Assembly: GCA_051294375.1 (NCBI GenBank)
Contig: CM119271.1
Coordinates: 1-64,000, forward strand
Direction: 5' to 3'
Length of the DNA stretch: 64,000 nt
Source of the DNA: Paraspadella gotoi
Taxonomy: Eukaryota > Chaetognatha
Shown here piece after piece: positions 1 to 10,449 of this stretch. The notes beneath the pieces are model-generated. The model saw only the letters and a program-made list of their open reading frames with translations. It had not been told where the DNA came from and searched no databases. Within the stretch, counting starts at the first letter, position 1. Each line of letters opens with the position of its first letter. The position numbers were made by a program, and so were the translations under genes.

Positions 1-2246
1 AAAAAAAAAAACGCAAGCTAACACCGCGGGATGAGCATCACCTTCAGGCCTCCTCTCCCAACCCTAACCCTAAACCAATACCTCCCGTTCAAACTCTGCT
101 GCCTCTCCCCCTAACCCTAACCCGGGCCTGGCCTCCCGTACAATTCTCCATGCCTCAACCCTAACCCTAACGCCTTCTGATGCATCAACACGGGCCCCTC
201 CCCCAACCCTAACCCTAACCAACGGCTTCCGTATCTCAACTCTGTTGCCTCTCCCCTAACCCTAACCCAGGCTTCAGCCTCCGGTACATGCTCGTGCCTC
301 AACCCTAACCCTAACGCCTTCGATGCATCAACCACGGTGCCCCTCCCCCCAACCCTAACCCTGAAATATAAGCCTCCCGTTCAACTTCATGCCTCTCCCC
401 TAGCCCTAACCCCAGCCCAGCCTCCCGTAACATCTCCGTTGCCTCAACCCTAACCACCTTCGATGAATCAACCATGCGGTCCTCCCGCAACCCTAAACCC
501 TAAACAAGCCTCCCGTTCAAACTCCATGCCTCTCCCTAACCCTAAACCAGGCCCGGCCTCCCGTACATTCTCCGTACCTCACCCTAACCCTAATTTGCCT
601 GTCGATATATAACCCACGGGCCTCTCTCATCCCAGACCCTAACCCTAAACCGGGGCCCATGGCCTCCCGTACATCTCCGCTACCTCACCCTAACCCTAAT
701 TGCCTTCGATATATAACCCACGGGCCTCTCTCCCAACCCTAACCCTAAACCGGCCCAGGCCTCCCGTACATCGTCGTTGCCTCAAACCTTACCCTACGCG
801 GGCCTCTTTGTCTATCAACCAACACCCTCCCTACCCTATCCCTAAAATTGACATAATAATAAGCCTAAAATAAACTAACTTAACTCAACCCTAACCTAAC
901 CTAAACTACTCAACCTACCCTTAAACTACTCAACCCTAACCTAACTACATACCTAGGCGTTGATCGAATTTTGAGTTCGATTGACGCCACTTCCGCTTGC
1001 GCTACTCAACCCTAACCCTAAACCAACTCAACCTAAACCCTAACCCTAATCTGAGTTTATTTCATGGCGAAAATCGCCTATAAACTAGAACGCTAGATTG
1101 TAGTTCACGCTAAAATCGCCAAATGGGGTGGTGCGTCATGGCTAAAGTCCGCGATTTGGCGATATTCGCACTGAAACTACATCTAGCGTTCTAGTTATGG
1201 CGATGTTCGCCCTAAAATTAAACTCAGATTAGGGTTTAGGGTTAGGGTTTGAGTTGGTTTAGGGTTAGGGTATTGAGTACGGTAGTTAGTTAGGTTAGGT
1301 TGAATGTAGTTAGGGTTATGGTTGAGTATGGTTTCAGGTTAGGGTTAGGGCTTGAGTTAAGTTTTAAGTTTATTTTTAGGCTTTATTATTAATGTCAATT
1401 TTAGGGATACGGGGTAGGAGGCGTGTTGTTGATGACCAAGAGGCCCGCGTTAGGTTACGGGTTGAGGCGACTGGAGCATGTACGGCAGGCCCTGGCCCGG
1501 TTTAGCGGTAGGTTGGCAGAGAGGCCCGTGGGTTATATATCGAAGGGCAATTAGGGTTAGGTTGAGGTACGGAGACTGTACGCCGGAGGCCTGGGCCCGG
1601 GTATTTAGGGTAGGGTTGGGAGAGAGGCCCGTGGGTTATATATCGAAGAAGTTAGGGTTAGGGTTGCAAGGTTACGGAGATGTACGGGAGGCCGGGCTCT
1701 GCGTTATAGGGTTAGAGGAGAGCATGGAGTTGAACGGGAGGCTTGGTTTAGGTTAGGGTTGGAGGCGACCATGGTTGATGGCATCGAAGGCGCGTTACGG
1801 GTTGAGGCACGGAGTATGTACGGAGGCTGGCCTGGTGTTAGGGTTAGGGAGATGGCATGCGAGTTGAACGGTGAGGCCTAGTTTAGGGTAGGGTTGGGGG
1901 TGGCCCGTGTGTGTTGATTGCATCGAGCGCGGTTAGGGCTTAGGCCGTTGAGGACGAGATGTACGCGGAGGGCTGAGCCTGGCGTTAGGGTTAGGGGAGA
2001 AGGCACAGGCAGCTTGAACGGAGGCTTGTTTAAGGGTTAGGGTTGGGGGAGGGGCCGCGTGGTTGATGCATCAAAGGCGGTTAGGGTTCAGGGTTGAGCA
2101 TTGCGCAGATGTTACGGGAGGCCAGGCCCGGGTTAGGGTTAGGTGAGAGGCACAGAGCTGAACGGCGAGGTTTGCGTTTAGGCGTTAGGGTTGGAGAGGA
2201 GCCCCTTGAAGGTGATGCTCAGGCCCCGTGTTAGCTGCGTTTTTCA
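1..2246. repeat. Large inverted repeat of degenerate TTAGGG telomeric/subtelomeric DNA
   Basis: The left arm (about 1-1124) is full of CCCTAA words spaced by phrases such as GGCCTCCCGTACA and TGCCTC. The right arm (about 1154-2246) carries the same phrases in reverse complement, with TTAGGG words. At the centre ATCGCCAAAT (1115-1124) pairs with ATTTGGCGAT (1154-1163) around a 29-base spacer. The outer ends also match: ACGCAAGCTAACAC near the start and GTGTTAGCTGCGT near 2229. Arms differ by many small indels. TTAGGG is the telomere unit of many animals and fungi, so a subtelomere or internal telomere-like satellite is likely. A foldback read artefact is also possible. Open frames here are by-products of the repeats. 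Confidence 0.85.
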
Positions 2247-2249
2247 ATT

Positions 2250-2430
2250 ATGATTCGCTACTTTTATCACTGGCGAGAGGTTCGCCCACAAGTGGCGGGA
2301 CTGGCGACATCGCCAAAGCTCCTGGCGATATCGCCATGGCGAACAACGTCCTGGCAACCAAACTAGAACCACACCTGCAAACTCGTGCGTGAATCGGCCG
2401 GCGACATCGCATTGTGAATGAACTACAACG
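2250..2430. repeat. GGCGA/TCGCC-rich short-palindrome cluster
   Basis: Right after the palindrome, short words GGCGA and TCGCC recur, including GGCGACATCGCC and GGCGATATCGCC, which can each form a small hairpin. The same motif pairs sit near the palindrome axis (about 1065-1215: TGGCGAAAATCGCC, TTTGGCGAT, TATGGCGATGTTCGCC). This suggests one repeat family. No coding potential is evident. Confidence 0.5.
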
Positions 2431-3144
2431 TTAGGTTAAGTTAAAATGATTTTTAATCCGTTTAATAACGTTAACTGTAACGGTTATCGGAACAACTCAA
2501 TTCTACCCCATTTAATATATCGTTTTAATTGATATATTAAAATTAAAAGAAAATCCTATTCTGGAAAAGGCCAATCCATCTGATATTTTTTATGAATTTT
2601 TATTACTGAATTAGAAAAATGTAAAAGAGAGATCATTTTAAATTTCAACTTTGTATCCTTCTGAAATGAAATGTTTTTAAACTTTAACCCTGAATTCGTT
2701 TCTCTAAACTGGAACGCGTTTGTCAAAATGTCCTCTCTATTACATTTTCTACCAAATCGTTTTTTAAGAATTCGTTAATCAAATTTATTAATTCAATTTA
2801 TTGCCATGTCGTTTCCTTTAGGCCCTGCAATCTTCAAAATCATGTGTTCATTGTTAGCTCCGAATTCTCGTCTTACCATCTTATTTAACTGTAAGATTTT
2901 TGTTTCTATGGGAAACTACCCACAGAGTAACGAGATTAATTGTTTAATTCTACCCTCTCTAAAACGTAACCCATACCCTGTGTTTTTTTAACTTCCTTAC
3001 TAGAATTTTTTAACAACCAGTTGAAAAAACAAAACTTCTTTAAATAAAATGTGCTTTACCTATTTAACTTCAATAACTTTTGTCGTATTTACCCATTTTA
3101 ACAAACAAAATGATCTATTTACAAAACAGAATGTTTACATCATA
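2431..3144. other. AT-rich stretch without recognisable gene
   Basis: Unique-looking AT-rich sequence. A 61-codon frame at 2806-2991 has no recognisable motif and no supporting features. I see no RNA gene. Confidence 0.5.
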
Positions 3145-3999
3145 AAACAAGTGTTTTGAGCAAACAATTTCGGACTGCTGCCTCCACGATCATTTATCGG
3201 TAATTAAATTAATTATTTAAGTATTAATAATTATATTTATTCAACGTTAATTATTTATTAATTACTTGCAATTAAATTGATCCAAAATGTTTGTTTTTGA
3301 TGATTAATTAATTGATTAATTAATTATTGATTAATTAATTATTGACTAATTAATTATTGATTAATTAATTATTGATTAATTAATTATTGATTAATTAGTC
3401 AATAATTAATTAATTGACTAATTGATTAATTAACTAATTAATTATTTGCTTAATTAATACATCTTGCATTTACCTTTAAATTAAAAAGAAAAAGAAGCAT
3501 AATCAATTAGTGGAACAGGTTCTTTGTTTTTTCCATTTAAACTCATTTCCACTCAAACGATTCCATCGAAACTTGATTTCCAGTTTAATTACACACTTTT
3601 CCACCCAAATACAAAATTTCAGGTAAATCGCCCCATCCACTCATGAGTAATTGGTGTTCAAATAGTGAACTATATTTTTTTGTTTTTTTCATTTAAACTC
3701 ATTTCCACTCGCACGATTCCATCGAAACTTCATATCCAGCTCAATCACACACTTCCCAACCCACACACAAAATTTCATTTCAATCCATCCATCCAATCAA
3801 GAGTAATTGGAGTTTTTTGCTAAGGTGGGACGGACGGACGGACAGACAGACAGACGGACATCGTTTTTTTTGCATAATTTATCATAATTGGATGTTCTGA
3901 CATGATATAAGTGACTGCCCGACAATATTGAGGGGGCGGACCGACGGACCGACAAAGTGAATTATAGAGTCGGGATCTGCTGAAAGCAGATCCGACTAA
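3145..3999 (+). mobile_element. DINE/HINE-like non-autonomous element, copy 1
   Basis: The 5' end carries AAACAAG..TTGAGCAAACAA followed by a degraded TCGGA..CTGC word, then an AT-rich TTAATTAATTA region (3190-3450). The middle carries phrases shared by all copies (ACTCATTTCCACTC, GATTCCATCGAAACTT, CACACAAAATTTCA, GAGTAATTGG). An (RGAC)n microsatellite follows at 3828-3860. The 3' end is ATTATAGAG plus a hairpin (3969-3996) with arms GTCGGGATCTGCT and AGCAGATCCGAC, then TAA. Subterminal inverted repeats, a central GTCY-type microsatellite (RGAC is its complement) and a 3' stem-loop are the known plan of Helentron-associated DINE-1/INE-1 elements. Family assignment is inference; the shared borders are seen directly. 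Confidence 0.65.
3190..3450. repeat. (TTAATTAATTATTGA)n AT-rich tandem tract
   Basis: Runs of TTAATTAATTATTGA and variants occupy the 5' half of DINE-like copy 1. Shorter TTAATTAATTAA runs stand at the same relative place in the copies near 15.0, 40.75, 46.2 and 52.2 kb, so the tract belongs to the element. Confidence 0.7.
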
Positions 4000-4109
4000 T
4001 AAAAACTTATTTTTTTGTAATTACTGATGATTAAAATGTATTTCTCGATATATTAGCTCTAATACATCAATAATTATGTATTGTTATGCTGAATGACCTT
4101 TCCTCTTAA

Positions 4110-4400
4110 GTCTACGTCGTTCTTAGAGATCGAGGAAGACTTTTTCTAGAGATATTTTTCGAAAGAGTACCAAAGTAGTACCCAATAGTACCTAAGTAGT
4201 ACCCAAGAGAAGCAAAATCCCCCTTAAAACCCCTGCCTAATAGCCCCAACCATTCCCCTTTTTTAACAAACCTATAGAGATATTTTTTTGAAAGAGGTAC
4301 CAAGTAGTACCCAACTAGTACCTAAGTAGTACCCAAGAGAAGCAAAATCCCCCTTAAAACCCCTGCCTAATAGCCCCAACCATTCCCTTTTATTTAACAA
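4110..4400. repeat. Composite satellite: GTACC block and C-rich core, two tandem copies
   Basis: Two near-identical units of about 145 bp (about 4143-4266 and 4275-4400). Each holds phased GTACC(C) words (AGTACCCAATAGTACC, AAGTAGTACCCAAG) followed by a core AATCCCCCTTAAAACCCC, CTGCCTAATAGCCCC, AACCATTCCC. The core recurs once at about 6420-6468 (GGGTAC version) and once at 10345-10388 (GCGTAC version). Frames read from these units on the minus strand are repeat shadows. Confidence 0.85.
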
Positions 4401-4470
4401 AACCTTTTTGAAATTTGAGTGAAATCTCAAATTCTCTCGAAAAAATATATTCCTTACTTTACTCTGAATC

Positions 4471-5494
4471 TCTCGAAAAATATCTCTATATAGCATTTTT
4501 TTTCCTTGGGTACTGTTGGGTACTACTTTGGTACTCTCTCGAAAAAATATCTCTATATAGCATTTTTTCCTTGGGTACTGGTTGGTACTACTTGGTACTC
4601 TCTCGAAAAATATCTCTATATAGCATTTTTTTCCTTGGGTACTGGTTGGGTACTACTTGGGTACTCTCTCGAAAAAATATCTCTATATAGCATTTTTTTT
4701 CCTTGGGTACTGGTTGGGTACTACTTGGTACTCTCTCGAAAAAATATCTCTATATAGCATTTTTTTCCATTGGGTACTGGTTGGGTACTACTTGGTACTC
4801 TCTCGAAAAAATATCTCTATATAGCATTTTTTCCTTGGGTACTGGTTGGGTACTACTTGGGTACTCTCTCGAAAAATATCTCTATATAGCATTTTTTTCC
4901 TTGGGTACTGGTTGGGTACTACTTGGTACTCTCTCGAAAAAATATCTCTATATAGCATTTTTTTTCCTTGGTACTGGTTGGGTACTACTTGAGGTACTCT
5001 CTCGAAAAAATATCTCTTATATAGCATTTTTTTTCCTTGGGTACTGGTTGGGTACTACTTGGGTACTCTCTCGAAAAAATATCTCTATATAGCATTTTTT
5101 TCCTTGGGTACTGGTTGGGTACTACTTGGGTACTCTCTCGAAAAAATATCTCTATATAGCAATTTTTTTCCTTGGGTACTGGCTTGGGTACTACTTGGGT
5201 ACTTCTCGAAAAAAAATATCTCTATATAGTCATTTTTTTGATTTTTTTCCTTGGGTACTGGTTGGGTAACTACTTGGGTACTCTCTCGAAAAATATCTCT
5301 ATATAGCATTTTTTTCCTTGGGTACTGGTTGGGTACGACTTGGGTACTCTCTCGAAAAAATATCTCTATATAGCATTTTTTTTCCTTGGTACTGGTTGGG
5401 TTACTACTTGGGTACTCTCTCGAAAAATATCTCTATATAGCATTTTTTTTCCTTGGGTACTGGTTGGTACTACTTGGGTACTCTCTCGAAAAAT
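4471..5494. repeat. 66-68-bp tandem array, GGGTAC version
   Basis: About 15 units built as CTCTCTCGAAAAAATATC, TCTATATAGCA, a T-run, CCTT, then three words GGGTACT at 11-bp steps (GGGTACTGGTT, GGGTACTACTT, GGGTACTC). Units vary mostly by homopolymer length. The array runs straight into the 22-bp array at about 5510. The unit aligns end to end with the 67-bp unit at 10450-12460. Confidence 0.95.
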
Positions 5495-5509
5495 ATTGTT
5501 AAATCAACA

Positions 5510-6090
5510 AAATCTCTGATTCGTTAATCAGCAAAATCTCTGATTCGTGAATCAGGATTTTATGATTCTTGAATCAGGATTTTATGATTCTTGAAGCAGG
5601 ATTTTATGATTCGTGAATCATGATTTTATGATTCGTGAATCTTGATTTTATGATTCGTGAATCATGATTTTATGATTCGTGAATCATGATTTTATGATTC
5701 GTGATCATGATTTTATGATTCGTGAATCATGATTTTATGATTCGTGAATCATGATTTTATGATTCGTGAATCATGATTTATGATTCGTGAATCATGATTT
5801 TTTGATTCGTGAATCATGATTTTATGATTCGTGAATCATGATTTTATGATTCGTGAATCATGATTTTATGATTCGTGAATCATGATTTTATGATTCGTGA
5901 ATCATGATTTTATGATTCGTGAATCATGATTTTATGATTCGTGAATCATGATTTTATGATTCGTGAATCATGATTTTATGATTCGTGAATCATGATTTTA
6001 TGATTCGTGAATCATGATTTTATGATTCGTGAATCATGATTTTATGATTCGTGAATCATGATTTATGATTCGTGATCATGATTTTATGAT
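5510..6090. repeat. 22-bp tandem array, TGATTCGTGAATCA type
   Basis: About 25 units of TGATTCGTGAATCATGATTT plus TA. Each unit holds a near-palindrome GATTC-GT-GAATC. The first units (5510-5600) are diverged (TGATTCGTTAATCAGC, TGATTCTTGAATCAGG), as expected at an array edge. The period equals that of the array at 9133-10285, which shares the ATGATTCG word. Confidence 0.95.
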
Positions 6091-6109
6091 TCGTGAATCA
6101 AATAATTTT

Positions 6110-6470
6110 TTTGATTAGTTACTCTAGTAGTACCCAGAGTGTACTCAAGAATCATTCACAAATTGTACCCAATGAGTACCCAAGTAGTACCCAGATAGTA
6201 TCCAAGGTTAATAATAAACATGGTACCCAAAGTGTACTCAAGAATATTTGTCCCAGTAGTACCCAGAGTGTACCCAAGAAATCATTCACGAATTGTACCC
6301 AATGAGTACCCAATGAGTACCCAAGTAGTACCCAAGGTTAATAATAAACACGATACCCAAGGTTACTCAAGAATATTTGTACCCAAGTAGTACCCAAGTA
6401 GTACCCAAGTAGTACCCACGAAGCAAATCCCCCTTTAACCCTGCCTTTTAGCCCCTCAACCATTCCCAGG
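6110..6470. repeat. GTACCC block plus C-rich core, second occurrence
   Basis: Words AGTACCCAAGT, GTACTCAAGAAT and AATGAGTACCC repeat at mostly 11-bp steps from 6120 to 6418. The core AATCCCCCTTTAACCC, TGCCTTTTAGCCCC, AACCATTCCC follows at 6420-6468. The order 22-bp array, GTAC block, core is the same as at 9133-10388. Confidence 0.85.
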
Positions 6471-6480
6471 GTAATTTTTC

Positions 6481-9132
6481 CTCTTTTTTTCTTATTTTTT
6501 CATTGAGTACACTTTGGGTACGAGATGGGTACACTTTTTGCTGATTTGGAAATAATTGTAAACCTGGCCTTCTTTAACGAGACCGCGTGATAGGTATTAT
6601 TTCAGGTTTGACCAAGTTAGATTTTAACTTATTTTTTCTTGACTACTTGTCTGACATTAACATTTTATGATCTGTCAGTTTTTTAAGAAGTTTTTGGTAG
6701 TAATAGCATACTTACCAGTCTTCTAGCATATTTAGGAAATTTTTTAAAAATTCATTTGAAGCAGTAAAAAATAAACTAATCTTTTGAAAATTGGTTATGA
6801 TTATAAAAGTAAAAATCGAGCAGATTCATTTTTTAGAGGGCTTATGATTTACTATATTAATATAAGTAAGTTCCGAAGTAACTTACTAGGGTAAAATTTA
6901 CCTTTGCTTTCCGGGGATTGGCGTCTTTTGAAAAATAATCTTAAAATAATTATTTTTAAAAAAATTATTACCTAATTACCCTAACCGATGAATCTCTTTT
7001 AACCCTAAACCCCTAACCCATTCTTAACCTAAACCCCCCTAACCCCAATAGGCGAAAGTAAACTTTTGGCGTTACGCCTTATGGTTTCATTACTTTTAAA
7101 AAAATGATACATCCGATAAAAATTATATTGCTTCCCCTTCCCCTATCAATTTTTTAGCATTTTTCGGGGTATCGATTGAAAGTTAAGACCAAGCAGATTT
7201 CAACTGTATTTATTTTATTTATCAATTTAAGCAAACTGTAAAGCATCAAAAGCTTTCTTAGGTCGAGCAAATAAACCACTTTTGCGTAACAAAAACTGAC
7301 GTGTTCGCGTATAAAAGTCCATATTTCCATTATTCTATTAATGAGAATTTTTATTTCTTGTCACGATGATACAATCGCATACATCAGCAACATAATAAAC
7401 CAAACAAATAATATTATAATTAAAAGGTTAAGTGAAGGAAAACTATCGAACGAGATTATTTCTATATTTCATGGAAATAAAAATTATTTTTCGTTTAATC
7501 GTTCATGACTTTTTTAAAAGTATGATAAATGTCAGGGTAACCAAAACATTCTATAAGGTGATGCTTTCCATCTATGTCAGCCAAGATCTTACGAATTCCA
7601 TTATTAATGCTACATTTAGTTGGTACATATCTTAACAACAAAGTCTTTAACTTCGCAATATCCTTTGAGTTTTTTGGCATCCATTGAAAACTAAGATCAT
7701 TAAAGTTTCTATTAAATGTTTTTCCGGTTTAATCTACATTTAACCATTCTCAAGTATTACAGGCCCAAATTTTTTTCAAAAATATCTCGAAGACCCTGTT
7801 TATAGTTTGATATAACGGATTTTGTGTTCTCGCTAGATGGTTAAAATTGCTTTAGTAATTTTGTAAACTTATTTTGTCTCCGCTTGACACATGTTAAGGA
7901 TTTAAAGCCGTGGTGTATGAAGGAAAGCTTTGTCATTGAAATTAGTCATATTTTTAAGGAGCTATTTAGTGATAGTACTAATATAGTTAATTTTGTATTT
8001 TTTTTTACTAGCATGTAAAAATGTTTAATGTATATATAATAATAATAATCATATTTTCATTTGTATTGTTATTGGAAAAGTTCTTCAAAATAAAATATTT
8101 CTTTATGGAAAATTGCTAAATTATTTATTTTTATTAAATTGTTTTATTTCAAACTTTTTTATCATATTTGTTCAATTATTACTGAATCTAATTCAATATT
8201 CAAAAATATTTAAATTAAATAATAACTATCAGGAATTCAAAGCTTGCTAAAAATTTGTGTTCATATTATTTTTCAGTCCATTGAATCATTTGATGTATTT
8301 ACAAGATTTTTTTGTCAGTTAATTCAATTCTTCAAAACGCAGTAGACTATAATCATGTGAAATATGGGTTTTACACCATCTTTCAAACATTTTCTGCTGA
8401 AAAAATCGACTGATTTGCTGATAATTAATGGGATAGATTTTAAATTTTTTTTAATGATTCTGAAGAATTGATAATTTTTTTTTCCATATACAGCTTTTAG
8501 CTGTTTTTCTAATGACGATATGTGGTGTCGTTTTCATCTTTAGTTAATTATTATCAAATATAGCCAAGAATGTAACAATCCTATTTTAATAAAATTAACT
8601 GTATATAAGAGATGTACTACAGGTGGTTTTTCATCAACTTGTATATGTTTCTGGAAATATTAAATCTATGTTTTCTTTTTAAAAAAAATATAAAGCCTTT
8701 AAATCTTGAATGTATTTTTTCTTTTTGAAAGTAAAATGTTGATTAGAAATTGATTTTAGATATTTTAAAATCTTTATTCAAACTTTACATCTGTACAAAA
8801 CTATAAGGTGGTCGAGAAATGATTTTAAAATTTTATCAGATTTATGATTTCTGTCTCAGAGGATTAGGTTAGCAAAAAGAAAATGAGATAATGGATCTTT
8901 AAATCAAGAAATTATTCTATCAAGATTAAATATCAGAGAATCTTTTGGGTTAAAGAATTAGGAATTTTAGTTAAAAGAACGATAATCTGAATTATGGAAT
9001 CATAGTAAACTATGACCAAAATTCAGATTGACAATTTAGAAAAAAATTAAAATTAATAAAAACTGAATATTTTTGATAGATAAGAATATTTATGTATTAT
9101 TTTATTTATATTTATCCTTGTTACTATAACAC
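6481..9132. other. AT-rich interval between the two satellite modules
   Basis: Mostly unique AT-rich DNA. A short degenerate telomere-like patch (CCCTAA/CCCCTAA words) lies at about 6975-7055. One frame on the minus strand (7495-7728) has protein-like composition and is listed separately. Nothing else is supported. Confidence 0.5.
7495..7728 (-). pseudogene. Possible coding remnant of unknown family
   Basis: A minus-strand frame stays open for about 77 codons upstream through the ATG near 7680. Its amino-acid composition is balanced (for example DLSFQWMPKNSKDIAKL and GYPDIYHTFKKVMND), unlike the biased frames from satellites nearby. I recognise no family. There is no second exon or visible splice pattern. 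A remnant of a mobile-element protein or an isolated exon would both fit, and chance cannot be excluded at this length. Confidence 0.2.
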
Positions 9133-10285
9133 AAATCCGAGATTTATGATTCGCAAATTCTAAAATTATGATACGCAAATCCTAAAATTATGATTCACAA
9201 ATCCGAAAATTATGATTCACAAATCGAAATTATGATTCACAAATCCGAAAATTATGATTCACAAATCCGAAAATTATGATTCACAAATCCGAAAAATTAT
9301 GATTCACAAATCCGAAAATTAATGATTCACAAATCCGAAATTATGATTCACAAATCCTAAAATTATGATTCAAATCCTAAAATTATGATTCACAAATCCT
9401 GAAATTATGATTCACAAATCCTAAAAATTATGATTCACAAATCCTAAATTTATGATTCCACAATCCAACAAATTATGATTTACAAATCCAAAAATTATGA
9501 TTTACAAATCCTAAATTATGATTCACAAATCCTAAAATTATGATTCACAAATCCTAAAATTATGATTCACAAATCTTAAAATTATGATTAACAAATCCTA
9601 AATTTATGATCACAATCCAAAATTTGATTCACAAATCCTAAATTGATTCACAAATCCTAAATTTGATTCACAAATTCCTAAATTTGATTCACAAATCCTA
9701 AAATTTATTGATTCGCAAATCCTAAATTTATGATTTGCAATCATAAATTTATGATTCGCAAATCCTAAATTTATGGATCGCAATCCTAAATTTATGATTC
9801 GCAAATCCTAAATTTATGATTCGCAAATCCTAAATTTAATGATTCGCAAATCCTAAATTTATGATTCGCAAATCCTAAATTTATGATTCGCAAATCCTAA
9901 ATTTTATGATTCGCAAATCCTAATTAATGATTCGCAAATCCTAAATTTATGATTCGCAAATCCTAAATTTATGATTCGCCAAATCCTAAATTTATGATTC
10001 GCAAATCCTAAATTTATGATTCGCAAATCCTAAATTTATGATTCGCAAAATCCTAAAATTATGATTCGCAAATCCTAAAATAATGATTCGGCAAATCCTA
10101 AAATTATGATTCGCAAATCTAAAATTATGATTCGCAAATCCTAAAATTATGATTCGCAAATCCTTAAAATATGATTCGCAAATCCCTAAAATTATGATTA
10201 ACAAATCCGAAATTTATGATCACAATCCTAAAATTATGATTCAAAATCCAAAAATTTTAGTAAAATTATGATTCACAAATCTAGA
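9133..10285. repeat. 22-bp tandem array, TGATTCGCAAATCC type
   Basis: About 52 units of ATGATTCRCAAATCCTAAA plus two or three bases. The left part (to about 9600) uses CACAAATCC(G/T), the right part uses CGCAAATCCTAAATTT, and the last units diverge. Both the period and the ATGATTCG start match the 5.5-kb array, but the second half of the palindrome (GAATCA) has been replaced by CAAATCC. Confidence 0.95.
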
Positions 10286-10390
10286 AATTCTTAATGAGTA
10301 CGCAACGAGTAACGCAATGAGTAGCAACGAGTACGCAAGAAAATTCTAAATCCCCTGTTAAACCCTGCCTTCTAGCCCCAACCATTCCAA
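10286..10390. repeat. GTACGC block plus C-rich core, GCGTAC version
   Basis: GAGTACGCAACGAGTAACGC and ATGAGTAGCAACGAGTACGC give 11-bp steps of GTACGC-type words. The core AATCCCCTGTTAAACCC, TGCCTTCTAGCCCC, AACCATTCC follows. It is the counterpart of the cores at about 4205, 4340 and 6420, with GTACCC replaced by GTACGC. Confidence 0.85.
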
Positions 10391-10449
10391 ATTTTTTTTT
10401 TTAATAAATGAAATTTTTGTTCAAAGTTTTAAAAATGGACTGGAAAAGC

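Noticed and set aside
4415-5309. Overlapping frames with LGTGWVLLGTLSKKYLYIAFF-type repeats
   Set aside because: Shadows of the 66-68-bp satellite in all frames; no coding signal beyond the repeat.
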